A DNA stretch of 64,000 bases from Symbiodinium natans (GCA_905221605.1 CAJNDS010002394.1:186001-250000); one strand, 5' to 3'. Shown: positions 20,536-32,224, counted from the first letter of the stretch. The notes: generated by a model not told the origin, from the sequence alone. Numbers and translations are program-made.

Positions 20536-23520
20536 GGTTAGGGTTTGGGTTCAGGGTTTTAGGGTTTGGGATTTAGGTTGTAGCCTTGGATGTCCGGGGG
20601 AGGAGTTTTGGCTTCGGATTCAGCACTGGCCTTCTCGACGATTGTTGCTAGCTTGTTCTCGGACACTCTCCGCTTCTGGTTTACTTCCTGTATGCTTGGT
20701 ATATGCTGTCTTTCGCAGCAAACGACGTACGTCCCTGCTCAGATCTAACGCTCCGAAAGTTCACGGTACTCCTAAGACGTGTCAAGACATGCTTCCACCT
20801 GTAGTTACAATGCTGAACCCTCAGACGTTTACCCTTACACATCCTCATCCGTACACACGCGAAGTGACGGGTGTCACAGAGGTCCTGGAAAGAAGTCGGC
20901 GCGCGTTCGCTCAGCTAGCCGCTTACCCTGCTTTTCCCGCAGGCTCGACAATCCTAGTTGAGAGTAGGATTTGGGGGGGCCCTTGGGTGTAGGGCTTGGG
21001 GCTTCAGATTCTGGGCGAATGTATCGTTGCGAGATATCAGTGAACAGTGAAAGAAAACGGGGAGGTGTCCAAAACAAGATGCTGCGTGTGGCATGTCCAT
21101 CTCATGGTGAATTTGTTGCATGCGGGAGTATTCAAGTCCCAGGAACTGGTCATACCATGTATCTGCGTCAACCACTGCGTACACGAACTTGGCATCAGGT
21201 GTACCAAAAAACTCATGTACATTTCCGTTGTTCAGTATACATTGGCTACTGCAGGTCAGGCTTGTCGTTGGCTTGAGGTTAGAAGCTTCAGGGGGCAGTG
21301 GCGCCAGCTGTGGTTCAGACAGCTCAGTGCTTGAAGCTCTGAAGCTTATAAGGTGCCGTGTGCCCGAGACCACAATCACAGCTCTCTTGTCTCATCGCCG
21401 TGAAGATTCACCCCAAGGCCCCAAAAAAGCCAAACCCTCCAAAGACTCAGGGTAATTTTCGATGGAGGACAAGCCGATGGCGGCGTGGAAGAGGCTGCTC
21501 ATATGTGGAGAAGGGCTGCGGGGCGGGCGGCGGTCAAGAGTGGCATGGTTGGTGGTGCTGCTGCTGCTGTACACAACTGCACGCATCGTTGCCAATAGCG
21601 TTTGCGTGTGGAACCCTGTGTTTTCTTGGGGCGCAATCGACATTCTGGATGGCTTTGCAAGACCGGTGATATCTGGGCTGGGCGTTTACCACTGCTTGCG
21701 CCGAAGCGCTACCTCGGAGCTACATGTCTGGTGTCGCCGGATAGTCTTTTGCACGGCATGGTTCGGATTCGACCCATGGTTTCTAGTCGCCACTTCCACT
21801 TCCAATCCAATTGATGTTATTGCGGCCTTTGTTATGGTGTGGCTTGTCTTGTGCAATGTCTTGCAGTTCTGTATGACCAACCTGAAGATCAAAATCCTGG
21901 GATTCTGCTTGACGGCCAGGGTCTGCCAGTTCCTTACTGCGGCAGCTTTGTGTTGCTCTGTGTTCGCTATATTATGGTATGGTGTAGTAGTAGTTGGTCT
22001 TTTTTTTGCAAATGAGTGGACCAACTACGTGGCTGGAATTCTGTTTGTTGCTTCCCTTTCCTGTGTACCGGCCATCGTGCTCCTGCAGTGCATGGCCATG
22101 AGCTTGGCAAGCTGCAGAGCCCTACGGCTTGGAAAGGGCGATCGCGACATCCAGTATGCAGCGTGCAGCATGATTGTCTGTGTGGCCCTGACAATTCTGG
22201 GTCCGTTTTGCAGCTCGGTGCTTTTCCTCCTATTTGAAGCCTCGTCCTTGGCTGCCTTTCGTCCTCGCAGCTATCTGACTGTTGACATCACCCTTCAGAT
22301 CCTGTACGCGCTCCTTCTCGCTGGAAGGATTGGCCCAAAAGGATGGAAGGAGCCACTTGAAGCATATCGAAAGATTGCGACGCTTTCTGCCGTCCTGTCT
22401 GCAAAGCGCATCAGCTTCCCCGGAAAGATCCATAAAGATGCCAGGGATTGCATCGTGAGCTTCCCTGGGAAGTACGGTGCGCAGTGGGATGATGCTGTCT
22501 TAACTGTCAGAGACGGAAGCGCATGCTCTATGGCTTGCGTTTTCCTCGCAGACAAGGAGTCCGGCTTGGGCGAGCATGCTGACAAGCCCGAAGAGCCAGG
22601 TGAGTGCTGGTGCAAAGCCCTCTACGGCCAGCTGCCTGCGCAAGCATATCTCAGTGTACTTGACCACAGTCACGAAGTGCTCTCCCCAGAAGCTGTGGCA
22701 GTTCGGGAAGCTGATGCTGCGGCTATGGGGCAGATCTTAGTCGTCAGGCACCAGCGGATGATGGATTTTCAGTGGCACATCAAGTTTGCGCGTGCAGCCA
22801 AAGATGCCGAAGACCGGTGCCGAACCAATTTGGGTCGGGCGCCTTGGGGCTGCCGCTGGTTCGAAGAGTGGCGAAAGAACGTGGAGCAAGCAGTTGAGTT
22901 GGGGCAGACCCTTCACGTCTTCTATTTTGAAGGAAAGGTTGGTACGGGCAAGCTTTCGTGGGAGCAGCTTTCGAGCAACAGGGCCGTGCAAGAGGCACGG
23001 CAGGACACCGGCCTGGGCTTATCTCAGACAGCAGAAGTTGCATACTTGGAGAGAATGGGTTGGAAATATCAAGAGCATGATGTCACCAACTTTGAGCACT
23101 TCATGGGTACGAAAGAGGAGGGCTCGCTAGGCACCTTGGAGCAGACACATCTTCGTCTTTGATCCCCGCAGGCGCCGAAAGGAAGCCTGGCGGCGACTCA
23201 AACAAAGTTCACCGAGCTAGCTCTGCGAACATTCAGAATGCATGAGCTACAGATTTACTGGGTTCTGGAGTACTATACTTTACTACTTTCTGGGTTCCTA
23301 TTCTAGCTACTTTTTCCTAAACAGTGTATACTTTGTCCAGGCCCTACTCCAAAGTCCCAATTAGGGTTTATAACGTTGTAGAGAATGGCGTTGCCGACTA
23401 CTTTGGAGCCGTCAAGCGGCCAGCAGAAGAAGTGCACCATCTGGTTGCTCATACTTTTTTGTGCCCCGGGTCAGGCACATGCGCCCAAACTTTGAACTCT
23501 TCTATACAGAGCTCGGGGTT
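20536..23520 (+). repeat. Tandem duplication, unit 1
   Basis: The sequence from a degenerate TTTAGGG tract through an upstream region, the 566-codon gene and its 3' flank recurs at about 23757-26900. The start codons are 3,237 bp apart. Identity is high in the flanks and in the 3' two-thirds of the gene. Relative to unit 2, unit 1 lacks about 120 bp just after the stop codon. Confidence 0.95.
21462..23162 (+). CDS. Intronless multi-pass membrane protein, paralogue 1 (566 aa)
   Basis: I do not recognise the family. This single uninterrupted frame begins MEDKPMAAWKRLL and ends at TGA 23160-23162. The N-terminal half has roughly seven hydrophobic segments (about residues 27-46, 92-108, 117-136, 152-181, 187-212, 232-262 and 272-290). 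From about residue 300 the protein is hydrophilic: FPGK occurs twice (319-322 and 334-337), followed by Cys-rich and Trp-rich stretches (GECWCKALYG, APWGCRWFEEWRK) and FEGKVGTGKLSWEQL. GTGK resembles a P-loop but lacks the GxxxxGK[ST] spacing, so I do not call an NTPase. Start choice: both paralogues share this ATG, and similarity is lower upstream. It differs from the neighbouring genes in having no intron and almost no telomeric repeat inside it, which suggests retroposition. That origin is inference. Confidence 0.9.
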   Translation: MEDKPMAAWKRLLICGEGLRGGRRSRVAWLVVLLLLYTTARIVANSVCVWNPVFSWGAIDILDGFARPVISGLGVYHCLRRSATSELHVWCRRIVFCTAWFGFDPWFLVATSTSNPIDVIAAFVMVWLVLCNVLQFCMTNLKIKILGFCLTARVCQFLTAAALCCSVFAILWYGVVVVGLFFANEWTNYVAGILFVASLSCVPAIVLLQCMAMSLASCRALRLGKGDRDIQYAACSMIVCVALTILGPFCSSVLFLLFEASSLAAFRPRSYLTVDITLQILYALLLAGRIGPKGWKEPLEAYRKIATLSAVLSAKRISFPGKIHKDARDCIVSFPGKYGAQWDDAVLTVRDGSACSMACVFLADKESGLGEHADKPEEPGECWCKALYGQLPAQAYLSVLDHSHEVLSPEAVAVREADAAAMGQILVVRHQRMMDFQWHIKFARAAKDAEDRCRTNLGRAPWGCRWFEEWRKNVEQAVELGQTLHVFYFEGKVGTGKLSWEQLSSNRAVQEARQDTGLGLSQTAEVAYLERMGWKYQEHDVTNFEHFMGTKEEGSLGTLEQTHLRL

Positions 23521-23756
23521 TTCTTTCCGTTTTGCGCGCCAGAATCCCTACACCTCAATCCTTAATCTCGTTACGATACTTTTGTTGTTGTCTTTTGTTT
23601 GTTGAATGCTTGTTTGTGGTGCTCGTCTGTGTGTTTGATTGAGTTCGTGGCAGTTCTTTCCGCTTCGCGCCCAAAATTCCTACAGCTCAACAATAAGTTT
23701 CATACCCTAAACCCTAAACTAGCGGGCCCGCCGGTCCAGATCTGTCCCTGGCGGTT
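23163..23756. other. 3' flank of paralogue 1 with family K element
   Basis: The flank includes a family K foldback (about 23268-23370: TGGGTTCCTATTCTAGC and CTACTCCAAAG). The sequence after it (AGAATGGCGTTGCCGACTAC) is shared with the 3' flank of paralogue 2. No supported exon is seen. Confidence 0.6.
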
Positions 23757-24698
23757 TAGGGTTTTAGTGTTTGGGTTTAGGGTTTGAGGGTTTGGGTTTA
23801 GGGTTTTAGGGTTTGGGATTTAGGTTCTAGCCTTGGATCTCCGGGGCAGGAGTTTTGGCTTCGGATTCAGCACGGGCCCTCGCGACGAGTGTTGCTAGCT
23901 CGTTCCCGGACTCTCTCCACTTCTGGTTTACTTCCTGTATGCTTAGCCCTAAACCCTGAACCCTAAACCCTAAACCCTAGTATATGTCTTTCGAAGCAGA
24001 CGATGTACGTCCCTGCTCAGTTCCAATTTTTTCCGAAAGTTCACGGTACTCCTAAGACGTGTCAAAACATGCTTCCACCTGTAATTACAATGCTGAACCC
24101 TCAGACGTTTACCCTTACACATCCTCATCCGTACACACACCAAGTGACGGGTGCCCCAGAGGTCGTGGAAAGAAGTCGGCGCGTACCCTGCTTTTCCCGC
24201 AGGCTCGACAATCCTAGTTGAGGGTCGAGGGCAGGATTTGGGGGGGTCCTTGGGTGTAGGGCTTGGGGCTTCAGGTTCAGATTCTGGGCGAACGTATCGT
24301 TGCGAGATATCAGTGAACAGTGAAGGATGCTGCGTGTGTCATGTCAATCTCATCGTGAATTCGTCGATGTATCTGCGTCAACCACTGTGTACACGAACTT
24401 GGCATCAGGTGTACCCAAAAGCTCATGTACCTTCCCGTTGTTCAGTGTATGCCGGTTACTGCAGGTCAGGCTAGTCGTTGGCTTGAGTCATTGAGGTTAG
24501 AAGCTTCAGGGGGCAGTGGCGCCAGCTGTGGTTCAGACAGCTCAGTGCTTGAAGCTCTGAAGCTTTTAAGGTGCCGTGTGCCCGAGACCACAGTCACAGC
24601 TCTCATGACTCATCCCCGTGAAGATTCACCCCAAGGCCCCAAAGTTTAGGGCTTTAGGGTTTAGGGTTTAGGGTTCCAAAGACTCAGGGGTAGGTTCG

Positions 24699-26453
24699 AT
24701 GGAGGACAAGCCGACGGCGGCGTGGAAGAGGCTGCTCGAATGTGGACAGGGGCTGCGGAGCGGGCGGCGGTCAAGAGTGGCATGGTTGGTGTTGCTGCTG
24801 CTGTACACAACTGCGCGCATCGTTGCCAATAGCATTTGCTTGTTGACCGATGACTATGGCAGCGTGGTCGGCGGCAAAGAGTTGTCCGTTGACCTTCTGG
24901 ATGGTTTTGCAAGACCGGTGATTTCTGGGCTGGGCGTTTACCACTGCTTGCGCCGAAGCGCTACCTCGGAGCTACATGTCTGGTGTCGACGGATACTCTT
25001 TTGCACGGCATGGTGCGGATTAGATCCATGGTTTTCGTTTCTTGTGTACTTCGCTTTCAGGTGGGAGGCTGAGGCTGCGTTTACCTTTCGGAGCTTTCTG
25101 TTTCTGTCGCTTTTTGCGTGGCTTTTCTTGTGCAATGCTTTGCAGTTCTGCATGACCAACCTGAAGCTAAAAGCCCTGGGATTCTGCTTGACGGCCAGGG
25201 TCTGCCAGTTCCTTACTGCGGCAGCTTTGTGTTGCACTGCGCTTGTGTGTGTCCTTGAGTTTGTCCACTCGAATATAAGCATGGAGTTTGACCACTCCGT
25301 TCGCAACATCGGCCTCGCTGTTTTCGTGCTTGCAGCTGTCTCCTTGTTATGTGCCGTCTTGCTCACGCAATGCGTGGCCATGAGCTGGGCAAGCTGCAGA
25401 GCCCTACGGCTTGGAAAGGGCGATCGCGACATCGAGTGTGCAGCGTGTAGCATGATTGTTTGCGTGGCCCTTACAATTCTGGGTCCGTCTGTCAGCACGG
25501 TGTCATTTTTCGTACAGATACTTTCGGCTTCCACTGGGACTTTCATTCTTGCTAACATCTTCTTTGTGACTGTTGACATCAGCCTTCAGATCCTGTACGC
25601 GCTCCTTCTCGCTGGAAGGATTGGCCCAAAAGGATGGGCGGAGCCACTTGAAGCATATCAAAAGATTGCCGCGCTTTCTGCCGTGCTGTCTGCAAAGCGC
25701 ATCAGCTTCCCCGGAAAGATCCATAAAGATGCCAGGGATTGCATCGTGAGCTTCCCTGGGAAATACAGCCTGCAGTGGGATGATGCTGTCTTACATGTCA
25801 GAGACCGAAGCGTTTGCTCTATGGCTTGTGTTTTCCTCACAGACAAGGAGTCCGGCTTGGGCGAGCATGCTGACAATCCCGAAGAGCCAGGCGAGTGCTG
25901 GTGCAAAGCCCTCTACGGCCAGGTGCCCGCGCAAGCATATCTCAGTGTACTTGACCACAGTCACGAAGTGCTCTCCGCAGAAGCTGTGGCAGTTCGGGAA
26001 GCTGATGCTGCGGCTATGGGGCAGATCTTAGTCGTCAGGCACCAGCGGATGATGGATTTTCAGTGGCACATCAAGTTTGCGCGTGCAGCCAAAGATGCCG
26101 AAGACCGGTGCCGAACCAATTTGGGTCGTGCGCCTTGGGGCTGCCGCTGGTTCGAAGAGTGGCGAAAGAACGTGGAGCAAGCAGTTGAGTTGGGGCAGAA
26201 CCTTCACGTCTTCTATTTTGAAGGAAAGGTTGGTACGGGCAAGCTTTCGTGGGAGCAGCTTTCGAGCGATGAAGCTGTGCAAAGGGCACGGCAGAACAGC
26301 GGCCTGGGCTTATCTCAGACAGCAGAAGTTGCATACTTGGAGAGAATGGGTTGGCGTTGTCAAGAGCATGACGTCACCAACTTCGAGCACTTCATGTGTA
26401 CGAGAGAGGAGGGCTCGCTAGGCACCTTGGAGCAGACACGTCTTAGTCTTTGA
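24699..26453 (+). CDS. Intronless multi-pass membrane protein, paralogue 2 (584 aa)
   Basis: This is a tandem paralogue of 21462-23162, with start MEDKPTAAWKRLL and stop TGA 26451-26453. The hydrophilic part from about residue 318 onward is nearly identical to paralogue 1. The loops and helices between about residues 45 and 300 differ strongly and include insertions (DDYGSVVGGKELSVD near the first loop, EFVHSNISMEFDHSVRN in the middle). The distribution suggests constraint on the cytosolic-type C-terminal domain and relaxed or diversifying change in the membrane/loop region. Function is unknown. It lies in the same orientation with about 1.5 kb of spacer, as is common for tandem gene copies in dinoflagellates. 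Confidence 0.9.
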   Translation: MEDKPTAAWKRLLECGQGLRSGRRSRVAWLVLLLLYTTARIVANSICLLTDDYGSVVGGKELSVDLLDGFARPVISGLGVYHCLRRSATSELHVWCRRILFCTAWCGLDPWFSFLVYFAFRWEAEAAFTFRSFLFLSLFAWLFLCNALQFCMTNLKLKALGFCLTARVCQFLTAAALCCTALVCVLEFVHSNISMEFDHSVRNIGLAVFVLAAVSLLCAVLLTQCVAMSWASCRALRLGKGDRDIECAACSMIVCVALTILGPSVSTVSFFVQILSASTGTFILANIFFVTVDISLQILYALLLAGRIGPKGWAEPLEAYQKIAALSAVLSAKRISFPGKIHKDARDCIVSFPGKYSLQWDDAVLHVRDRSVCSMACVFLTDKESGLGEHADNPEEPGECWCKALYGQVPAQAYLSVLDHSHEVLSAEAVAVREADAAAMGQILVVRHQRMMDFQWHIKFARAAKDAEDRCRTNLGRAPWGCRWFEEWRKNVEQAVELGQNLHVFYFEGKVGTGKLSWEQLSSDEAVQRARQNSGLGLSQTAEVAYLERMGWRCQEHDVTNFEHFMCTREEGSLGTLEQTRLSL

Positions 26454-26659
26454 TCCCGCAGGCACCGAGAGGAAGCTTGCACCAACGAAAAAATCAATTG
26501 GCGTTACCCAGCTTGGAAACTTCGAATATAGGTTTGTCGAAGGACTCTGGGAGTTGGTTCCAAGTTCCGCATTTGCTCAAGACGCTCCGCTTGGATGGTT
26601 TCACAAAGTTCACCGAGCTAGCTCTGCGAACATTCAGAGGGCACGAGCTACAGATTTAC

Positions 26660-26745
26660 TAGGTTTTGGTTGGTTCTGGGTTCCTATATTATCGCGACTT
26701 ATACTTGTTTCCAGGGTCTACTCCAAAGTAGGGTTTGTCAAATTT
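26660..26745 (+). repeat. Family K foldback, copy 2
   Basis: TGGTTCTGGGTTCCTATAT, then GACTTATACTTG and CTACTCCAAAGTAGGG, match the elements at 23268 and 42573. It lies at the same place relative to each paralogue, so the insertion predates the duplication. Confidence 0.8.
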
Positions 26746-27177
26746 TCGTAGAGAATGGCGTTGCCGACTACTTTGGAGCCGTCAAATGGTCAGCAGAAGA
26801 AGTGCACCGTCTGGTTGCTCACACGGTTTTTGCCCGGGCCAGGCACATGCCCCCAAACTTTGAATTCTTCTATATAGAATACAAACTTACCTTCAGAACA
26901 CACACAGGTTCAAAACTCATGTCGGTGCACGTTGCCAAAGAATCCTAAAAGAGCCCAGGGCTTAGGGTCCAACACCCAAGCAACGCAAAGGGCCCAAACA
27001 CAATCATCCCTAAACCCTAATTCCTGAACTGCTCGGGTAGTCGCAAAGGCCCTTCGCCCAGGGTCTTTCTGATGTATGGCCCCTTGAGCTTGAAAGGGAG
27101 GGTGAGGGGTATATGCGGGCTCCCCTCACTTTAGGGTGTAGGGTTTGGGGTTTAGAGCTTAGGGATACTGATCCCAG

Positions 27178-27238
27178 AGGCTTCGACGGAACCGGCGTTG
27201 TCATCGACATGAAGGCCCCACAGATGATCTCGAAAAGG
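27178..27238 (+). CDS. Candidate exon, family unknown
   Basis: CCCAG|A acceptor, 20 codons with GFDGTGVVIDMKAPQMISKR, donor GTTAAGGG. It is high in third-position G/C. It ends in phase 0, as needed by the first certain exon of the reductase gene at 28855, so it may be that gene's 5' exon, but this segment is not a recognised part of the family. Confidence 0.45.
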
Positions 27239-28854
27239 GTTAAGGGTTTTTAGGGCTTGTAGGTCAACCCTTGGACTGGGGTTTAGGGTACCTTATTGGG
27301 GTCCTTGTTGTAAGGGAAATCCGACCATTTGGTGGTGAAAATTAGGGGTCCCTTATTTTCGCAAACCCCCAAGTCCTAAACCCTAAGTTCGGACTTAGGT
27401 GTTCGAGGTTTCGGGGATTAGGGATCGGTAAGGTTTAGGACCGCGCGGCTCTATAGGGTGTTTAGCGTTTGCGAAAAGAGCCCCAAGCCTTCTTCATGAG
27501 AACATATGTAGAAAGGGGCTTGGGGTTCCTGATAAGCTTTCAGATTTGTGCGTTCAGGGTTTTGGGGTGGAGGAACTTAACGTAAACCCTCAACACTACT
27601 TTATCTAGAACCATAATGTCTTATTCTTTCTCTTCTTTTTGGAGGGGGGAAGGGCAGGGGGTTGGAATCAATTAGAGTTAAGGGTTCGGGCTCAGTGCGG
27701 TCGATGATGATCATAAGGGTTTAATGCAAAGAGGCTCCCGGCTTAAAGGTTCAGAGGGTTAGGGCTTGAGAGGCTTGAGGGTTTGAGGTTTAGGTTACCT
27801 GAATTTCAAGACCTTAGAGGTTTAAGGTCTAGGGAGTCTAGGGCGGTTCAAGGTTCTCAGGTTTGGGCTTGGGGGTCCTTTGGGTTCCGCACGTGGGCAC
27901 CCACATTCAGAATTTCGGGGACGAGCGGCATCAAGCATGCTGAAAGATGTCCTCAGCCCCTGGCTGGTATCCCTGACCGCCTTGGTCAAGATTCCCATCT
28001 CCTCCATCTCCTGGACTTGAGAGCCTACGTTAAGGGTTTAGGGTTCAGGGTTTAGGGCTAAGCCCTAGTAGCTAGTAGTTGTATAGGTTTCTGGATCCAA
28101 ACGACAGAAACACATGGCAGGCGTCTTCTATCCCTTCTCCCCCCGGTAAAGCTTGGAGGCTGTTAAGTGAAACTCTGGTAGGGTTTAGGGCTTGGGGTTT
28201 CGGGTTTAGGGCAGGGTGTATCCAGCCAAGGTGACATCTACGGTGGGCGGCTGCTGACTCCATGATCGCCATTTCGTGCCCGAACCTTTCTAAACCTTCC
28301 TCCACAAACCCCAACTAACCTAGGCCGACCTGAAGGAATCCCTAAACCTGATAAACCCTAAACCCCAAACCCTCCAGAACCTGAAGCTCTTAAACCCGAG
28401 CCCAGACGTGTAGGCTGCATGGACAGACGGTGCTCAGTGGGGAAGAGAGGATGCCGAAGCGCTTTGACAAGATCTTTCATTCATAGCATTCTCATTCTCA
28501 TTCATTTAGATTTATGTCGATCTTATACACACACATACATACATATATAGATATGTATGGAAGTTCCAGGGAGGAGCGATTTTTTGCGCATTGTGTGTGC
28601 CCTAAACACTCATAACCCAACAAAACCTATTAAAACCTTCAAGCCCGGGAAACCGCACAACCCAACATTCCGTATAAATCAGCTGAACACAAGCCCAGTA
28701 AACGCTGTAAACCCTTGCGCCCTACAGACCCTATCTCTAAACCACCCTCAGCTCGAAAACACCCGACACACCTATAACCGTAGATTTAGGATTTGGGGTT
28801 TAGGGTTTAGGGTACCAAACCCTAAACCCTCAACCCCAAACCTGTGCAGTGCAG
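27239..28854. other. Mostly non-coding, repeat-poor stretch
   Basis: The stretch has sparse telomeric units, an imperfect inverted repeat around 27285-27370 and a coding-like patch at 27945-28020. The patch is open in two frames, one with LSPWLVSLTALVKIPISS and one with GIPDRLGQDSHLLHLL. No exon can be fixed. Confidence 0.4.
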
Positions 28855-31800
28855 GTGTCTTCCTCGACGGCCTATGGCAAGTTCGGAGGCTCTGCGACGT
28901 TTTCCGTGCCACCGCAGGTGGGTTGGTGGCCTCTTGGCTCATAGGTTTGGGGTTTAGGGTTTAGGGTCTAGCGATAAGGGGTTTAGCGGCGGTATCTATC
29001 ACGGCAAGAGGCTGCTGAATACTTTACACTTGGGGTTGGGGTTTAGGGCTAAAGCCCAAGCCCCAAAAACAATTTGGGTTCAGGAAGTGCATATTTGTAG
29101 GCGTTTGCCCAACGATGCAGGGTGGGCTTTATGGATCTCTAGCAGTGCGTGTCCCCCGCAGCCCCAAACCCTAACCTCCAAGTGTTTAGACTCAGAGATA
29201 TAATGCTCAACACCCAAACTCTGCAGCACCCTAAACCCCAAACCCATAACTTCCGAGCAAGCCGCAAACCTCAACCTCTACCCTAAACCCTGGACCCCAA
29301 GCCTAAACCCTAAGCCCTAAACACTAAACCCTATAGATCCTAAACCCCAAACCCCAACCCCAAACCCCAAACCCCAAACCCCAAACCCAAAACCCTAAAC
29401 CCTAAACCCTAAACCCTAAACCGAGGCTCATGGAGCTCCCGGTCACCCTCTCCTTCCTCTTTTTCTTCTTCGCGCGCGCGGGTCCGCAGCGGCACGAGCT
29501 GGTGCCCCGAATCTGGGTGCTGGAGTCTAGTTTGGAGGGGGGGGGGGGGGGGTAGGGGTTTAGGGTTTAGGGTTTAGGGTTAGGGTGTAGGTTGCAAGGT
29601 TTAGGGGCCCGAGACTCAGGGGGGTTTGGGCCTCAGGAGGTTTATGGTTTAGGGTGTAGTCTGCTACTCACCTCCGGGTTCTACATTCTTCATAGTCTTG
29701 GGGTGGCTGGTGGGGGGGGCATCTCTGATGTTAGATTTCGGGTTTAGCAGTGTCGGGCACCTGAGGGTCTGGAGTGATTCTTAGGGGGGGTGGGGGGGTA
29801 TTCTCGGAAACACGCTTGTGCATGCTGCTGGCCTTTGCTGGTGCCTGAGCCTTAAACCCTAAGCCCATTCTCCCACCGCCCGAGGAATCTGCGCTGCGGT
29901 GATGTGCACCTTCGCCAAGTGTGGGTCGACCCCAAAGCTTCAAACCCTTAATTGTCCAAAATAGCACCCTAAACCCTAAACCCTTAAAATCCTTCATTGT
30001 CTAACATATTCCTAGGTTGCCGTTGGGTCCTAAACCCCAAAGTCCCTAAAATCCCTAGATTTCCCTCAACTTCAAGTCTCCTGAATTCCACAGCTTCTCA
30101 GCCTAAGGCTGAATACTTGGAGGTTCGAGGGTCCTTAACACCCCAATAGTACCTGCACTTCGAACCTACTTAGGGGACTTAGGGGGCTTATAAGTACAGT
30201 TAGAACTGAACCCCAAACCCTAAACCCTAAACCCCAAAAAACCCTAGTTTCAGGCCATAGAGGCAGGCAAGACAGAAGCCCAACGGAAGCAACGAGAGGT
30301 TCCTTAAGAACCCGAAACTTTCTTGTGCAGGTTACCTAAGAATCCTAAAAGGTTTAGGGTTTCGGGTTCAGGGTTTAGGGTTTAGGGTTTAGGGTAGAAT
30401 GAGAACCTACAAAAATCGTAGGTGTGGGCCTCTTTAAGGTATGCACTACACCTATCGCGGCTGGATCTACCCATACCTTCTTCGCGACCTGGTCGCATGC
30501 GGGTCCACAGTTTTGGTTGATTGAGTTTGTTTTTTGCTGGGGGGTTTAGGGTTTGGGTTTGGGGTTTAGGGTTTAAGGTTTAGGGTACAGGGGGGGTTCG
30601 GGTACATGGTATATGATATAGGGTTTCGGGTTCAGGGATTAGGGTGGTCTCCTTGCCCTTCATCCTGTAAACCCTTATCAGCCCGAAGAACAACTCGACC
30701 CTGATTCAAACCCCCAAACCCCAAACCTTCCTCTGGCGTTGCGCTTTCTGAAGTCCAACAACCATCCCTTGAGCCGAGAACAAATAGCCAAGCAGGGTTC
30801 ACTACGGTTACGGACCTTGTTTACGGTTTAGGGTTTAGGGGCGTAGGGGTTTAGGGGCGTGTAAGGGTTTAGGGTTTATGGTTCAGGGTTTAGGGTTTAG
30901 AACCTCCTGAGTGACTCAAGTGACACGCTACACGCCGAAGCCCCAAAGCCCGACACTCTCCGTCACCCTGTTCAAGAGGAAGCCGAGACCCTTAAACCCC
31001 AAACCCTAAATCCCTAAACCCTAAATGCCAGACCTCGGTTCCCTTCGCCATAACCTCCAGAAACTGCTTGAGGGTACAGGCTTATTCAAGCAACTTCGGA
31101 TTGATAGAACTATATCCCCCTTGGGAATTATTTTACATTTTTGTTCAGAAAAACTATTTGAAACTGTGATTCTTATTATGGTTCTAAGGGGAGTATAGAG
31201 TCTTTCTAGCCTCTTTACTGCCAGGCTTTGGCCAGTTGCGTTTGATGTTCAGGTGTTGGTTTTCGGGGAACCCTAAACCCTAAACTCTAAACCTAAACCC
31301 TAAACCCTAAACCCAAACCCTAAAAACCTAAAACCCTAAAACCCTAAAACCCTAAAACCCTAAAACCCTAAACTCTAAACCCTAACCCCCAAAAACCAGC
31401 TGACATTCCTAGGACCAGGAGCAGGCCCTTTTTTCCCTTTTTAGGGTTGGGGTTCCCTTATAATCCCTTAAAACCAAACAGGGTACCCGTTTTATTCCTA
31501 GGTCCTAGGTTACTCCCGGGTCCAGATTCTGGGCTTCATGGCAGGTCCGCACCCTGGCGCGCGGAACAACTTCTCGCTGGTTCCTGCCTTGGGTGGCTGC
31601 CTCGTGACCGTCACGCACGGCGGCTTGGTTGAGGGTTGAGGGTTTAGGGTTCAGGGTTTAGAAGGCTGCAAACGCTGAGAATTAAGCAATTTGCACCCTT
31701 CAATCTTCAACCCCTTCTAAGCCCTTCATAGCGCAACCCAGAAGACGTTCAGGAGACCCCTGCCAATCCCTAAACCCTAAACCCTAAGCCCCAAACCCTA

Positions 31801-32193
31801 AACCTTAAACCCTAAACCCTAAACCCTAAAGGCTAAAAGTCACAGCAAAGCCAGGCTACCTCAACGCGCGGTGGTTCGCAGAACATGGCAGCCACCTCAA
31901 GAAAGCCTGGCCACCCAGCTGCGATTTCTTCTCGGGTTTAGGGTTTGTAGGCTAGGTAGGCCCTTGGACTGGAATATTTACATCTTCCCCCATTGCGCTT
32001 GAGATGTTTAGGGTTTAGGGTTTAGGGTTTAGGGTTTAGGGTTTAGGACAATTCTCAGAGCGATTAAAGGGTCAACCTAGTGGGGTTTAGGGTTCAGAGC
32101 GTACTTGCCAGCCCATGTCTTTCCAATTCGTGGGCTGACCCTGAAAACCTAACACACCTGCAAATCGCTTGTTCTGTAAGCCAAGGTCCTTTT

Positions 32194-32224
<31 letters not shown>

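Larger units (their letters stand above)
23757..26900 (+). repeat. Tandem duplication, unit 2
   Basis: This is the second copy of the 3.24-kb unit. Against unit 1 it carries a CCCTAAA tract (about 23946-23979) where unit 1 reads ATGCTTGGTATATG with no tract. It also carries a TTTAGGG tract (24644-24675) just upstream of the gene where unit 1 has a short unrelated sequence. Confidence 0.95.

Noticed and set aside
22901..22990. P-loop NTPase in the membrane-protein paralogues (GKVGTGKLS)
   Set aside because: The spacing does not fit GxxxxGK[ST], and no Walker B or hydrophobic beta-strand context is seen.
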